From Acetobacteraceae bacterium (lineage in GTDB: Bacteria > Pseudomonadota > Alphaproteobacteria > Acetobacterales > Acetobacteraceae), in NCBI GenBank assembly GCA_019237355.1, contig JAFAHH010000007.1, positions 1 through 7,725 of the forward strand: 7,725 bases of DNA, written 5' to 3'. This document shows, in pieces, positions 6,373 to 7,725 of the stretch. A model generated the notes under the pieces. The model ran no database searches. It worked only from the letters and a program-made list of their open reading frames with translations, and was not told the DNA's origin. How positions within the stretch are numbered: the first letter of the stretch is position 1; every line of letters begins with the position of its first letter. The position numbers and the translations under genes are program-made.

Positions 6373-6380
6373 ATCTCGGA

Positions 6381-7725
6381 ATGCCCACGTGGACACCCGA
6401 TCCCAGCTTCTATCCCTCGCCGCGCATGGCAATGAAGGCGCCTCCCGAGAAGCTGGCCTATGTCGCGAGCTTCGATCCGGCCCGCCGCAATCCCGATGCA
6501 ATCGCGGTCATCGATGTAGATCCAGCCTCGCCGGCCTACGCCCAGCAAGTTGGTAACGTGCCAATGCCCAATGTGGGCGACGAGCTACACCATTTTGGTT
6601 GGAACGCATGTAGCTCGTGCCTCTGCCCAAATGCGCCCCATCCCCATTCCGAGCGGCGCTATCTCATCGTTCCGGGGTTGCGTTCGTCACGGGTGCATAT
6701 CATCGACACCAAACCGGACCCGCGGAACCCGAAGATCGTGCAGGTGCTTGAGCCAGAGGAGCTGGCGGAGAAGGCCGGCTACACCCGCCCGCACACCATC
6801 CACTGCGGACCCGAGGGCATCTACGTCTCCGCCCTCGCCAACGCAGCCGGGGAAGCACCCGGCGGGGTATTTTTAATGGATCACGAAACCTTCGACATCC
6901 GGGGACAGTGGGAGATAAACCGCGGACCGCAGCGCCTCGCCTATGACTTCTGGTGGCATCTGGGCCATGACACGATGGTCACCAGCGAGTGGGGCCTGCC
7001 GGCCGATTTCGAGAATGGCTTGGTCCCAGAGGTGCTGCTTGCCGGACAGTATGGCCACAAGCTGCATTTCTGGGACCTGCACACGCGGAAGCACCAGCAG
7101 GAGATCGATCTCGGCGCCGAGAACCAGCTCGTCTTCGAGTTACGCCCGGCGCACGATCCCACCAAGGCGTACGGTTTCGTTAATTCCGTGATCAGCCTCA
7201 AAAACCTTTCGGCCTCGATCTGGGTATGGTTCCGCGATGGCGGCGCCTGGGCAGCCAGGAAGGTCATCGAGATACCCGCCGAGCCCGCCGACCCCGATCT
7301 CCTGCCTCCGATACTCAAGGGCTTTAGGGCGGTACCGCCGTTCGTTACCGATATCGATCTCTCGATGGACGACCGTTTCCTCTACATCGCGTGCTGGGGC
7401 ACCGGGGACCTGCTCCAGTACGACGTATCCGACCCCTTCGCGCCGAAACAAACCGGCAAGGTCCGCATCGGTGGGGTTGCTTCGCGCGCGACTCATCCGG
7501 GGGCGCCTGCAAACGGGCCGCTACAGGGAGCGCCGCAAATGGTGGAGATCAGCCGCGACGGCCGACGGGTCTACTTCACCAACTCCCTATACGGCGTAAT
7601 CGATGACCAACTCTACCCGCAGGGCATAGACGGCTGGATGGTAAAGCTGGATGCCGAACCGGATGGGGGCATCAGCTTCGATCCGAAATTCTTCGTGCAA
7701 TGGCCCAAGAGTCACCGCCCCCATC
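6381..7725 (+). CDS. Selenium-binding protein / methanethiol oxidase family (SBP56), 3' end missing
   Basis: SBP56 proteins are related to human SELENBP1. Characterised bacterial members (MtoX) are copper-dependent methanethiol oxidases that convert methanethiol to formaldehyde, sulfide and hydrogen peroxide. The 448 visible residues lack only the C-terminal end; the family has about 460-470. Signatures are the start WTPDPSFYPSPRMAMKAPPE, HHFGWNACSSC (70-80, with the CSSC motif at 77-80), RRYLIVPGLRSSRVHIIDT (92-110), RPHTIHCGPEG (136-146), WWHLGHDTMVTSEWG (191-205), YGHKLHFWDL (224-233) and PPFVTDIDLSMDDRFLYIACWGTGDLLQYDVSDP, which spans 319-352. The His residues at 70-71, 138 and 141 are candidates for metal binding. 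No signal peptide is visible, whereas some methanethiol oxidases are exported, so this one is probably cytoplasmic. The ATG at 6381 matches the family N terminus. Whether it oxidises methanethiol cannot be settled from the sequence. Confidence 0.93.
   Translation, partial: MPTWTPDPSFYPSPRMAMKAPPEKLAYVASFDPARRNPDAIAVIDVDPASPAYAQQVGNVPMPNVGDELHHFGWNACSSCLCPNAPHPHSERRYLIVPGLRSSRVHIIDTKPDPRNPKIVQVLEPEELAEKAGYTRPHTIHCGPEGIYVSALANAAGEAPGGVFLMDHETFDIRGQWEINRGPQRLAYDFWWHLGHDTMVTSEWGLPADFENGLVPEVLLAGQYGHKLHFWDLHTRKHQQEIDLGAENQLVFELRPAHDPTKAYGFVNSVISLKNLSASIWVWFRDGGAWAARKVIEIPAEPADPDLLPPILKGFRAVPPFVTDIDLSMDDRFLYIACWGTGDLLQYDVSDPFAPKQTGKVRIGGVASRATHPGAPANGPLQGAPQMVEISRDGRRVYFTNSLYGVIDDQLYPQGIDGWMVKLDAEPDGGISFDPKFFVQWPKSHRPH

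Larger units (their letters stand above)
5773..6380. other. Divergent intergenic region of about 600 bases
   Basis: This gap lies between the membrane protein gene (minus) and the SBP56 gene (plus). Small frames occur (plus 5839-6057, minus 5852-6106), but their products resemble nothing I know and they have no good ribosome-binding site. The left end holds the CRP-type palindrome. An AT-richer patch lies at about 6074-6110. Two 12-bp inverted repeats lie at 6237-6248 and 6268-6279. The SBP56 reading frame stays open back to 5985 without coding character. No tRNA, small RNA or clear sigma-70 promoter was recognised. Confidence 0.5.

Overview
The window is GC-rich, with strong G/C bias at third codon positions. 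It reads as a chromosomal piece of an alphaproteobacterium. The main pointer is the minus-strand run trpG-trpD-trpC-moaC: trpC followed directly by moaC is, to my knowledge, a typical alphaproteobacterial arrangement. I cannot name a genus from the sequence; Rhodospirillales-like is a guess.

Layout from high to low coordinates on the minus strand. A 395-residue four-helix membrane protein (4585-5772) is followed by a 336-residue protein (3497-4507) with an N-terminal peptidoglycan-binding domain and a long beta-rich C-terminal part. These two look like one transcription unit. A perfect TGTGA-N6-TCACA palindrome (5833-5848) lies about 60 bases before the first of them. After a 280-base gap comes the tryptophan/molybdopterin operon: trpG (2620-3216), trpD (1587-2612), trpC (752-1567) and moaC (282-755). 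Its genes are 7 and 19 bases apart or overlap by 4. It supplies the glutaminase subunit of anthranilate synthase, anthranilate phosphoribosyltransferase and indole-3-glycerol-phosphate synthase, plus the molybdopterin enzyme MoaC. The synthase subunit TrpE and the frequent downstream partner moeA are not in the window. The last 281 bases (1-281) hold no recognisable gene.

On the plus strand, after a roughly 600-base divergent spacer, a selenium-binding-protein/methanethiol-oxidase family gene (SBP56) starts at 6381. It runs off the right edge, lacking perhaps 15-20 C-terminal residues.

Most of the window is ordinary metabolism. The parts least explained by known biology are the membrane protein/peptidoglycan-binding pair with its CRP-like site, the isolation of trpGDC-moaC from trpE and moeA, a His-to-Glu change next to the TrpG nucleophile, and paired palindromes in front of the SBP56 gene. 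I saw no mobile element, CRISPR array, tRNA or rRNA.
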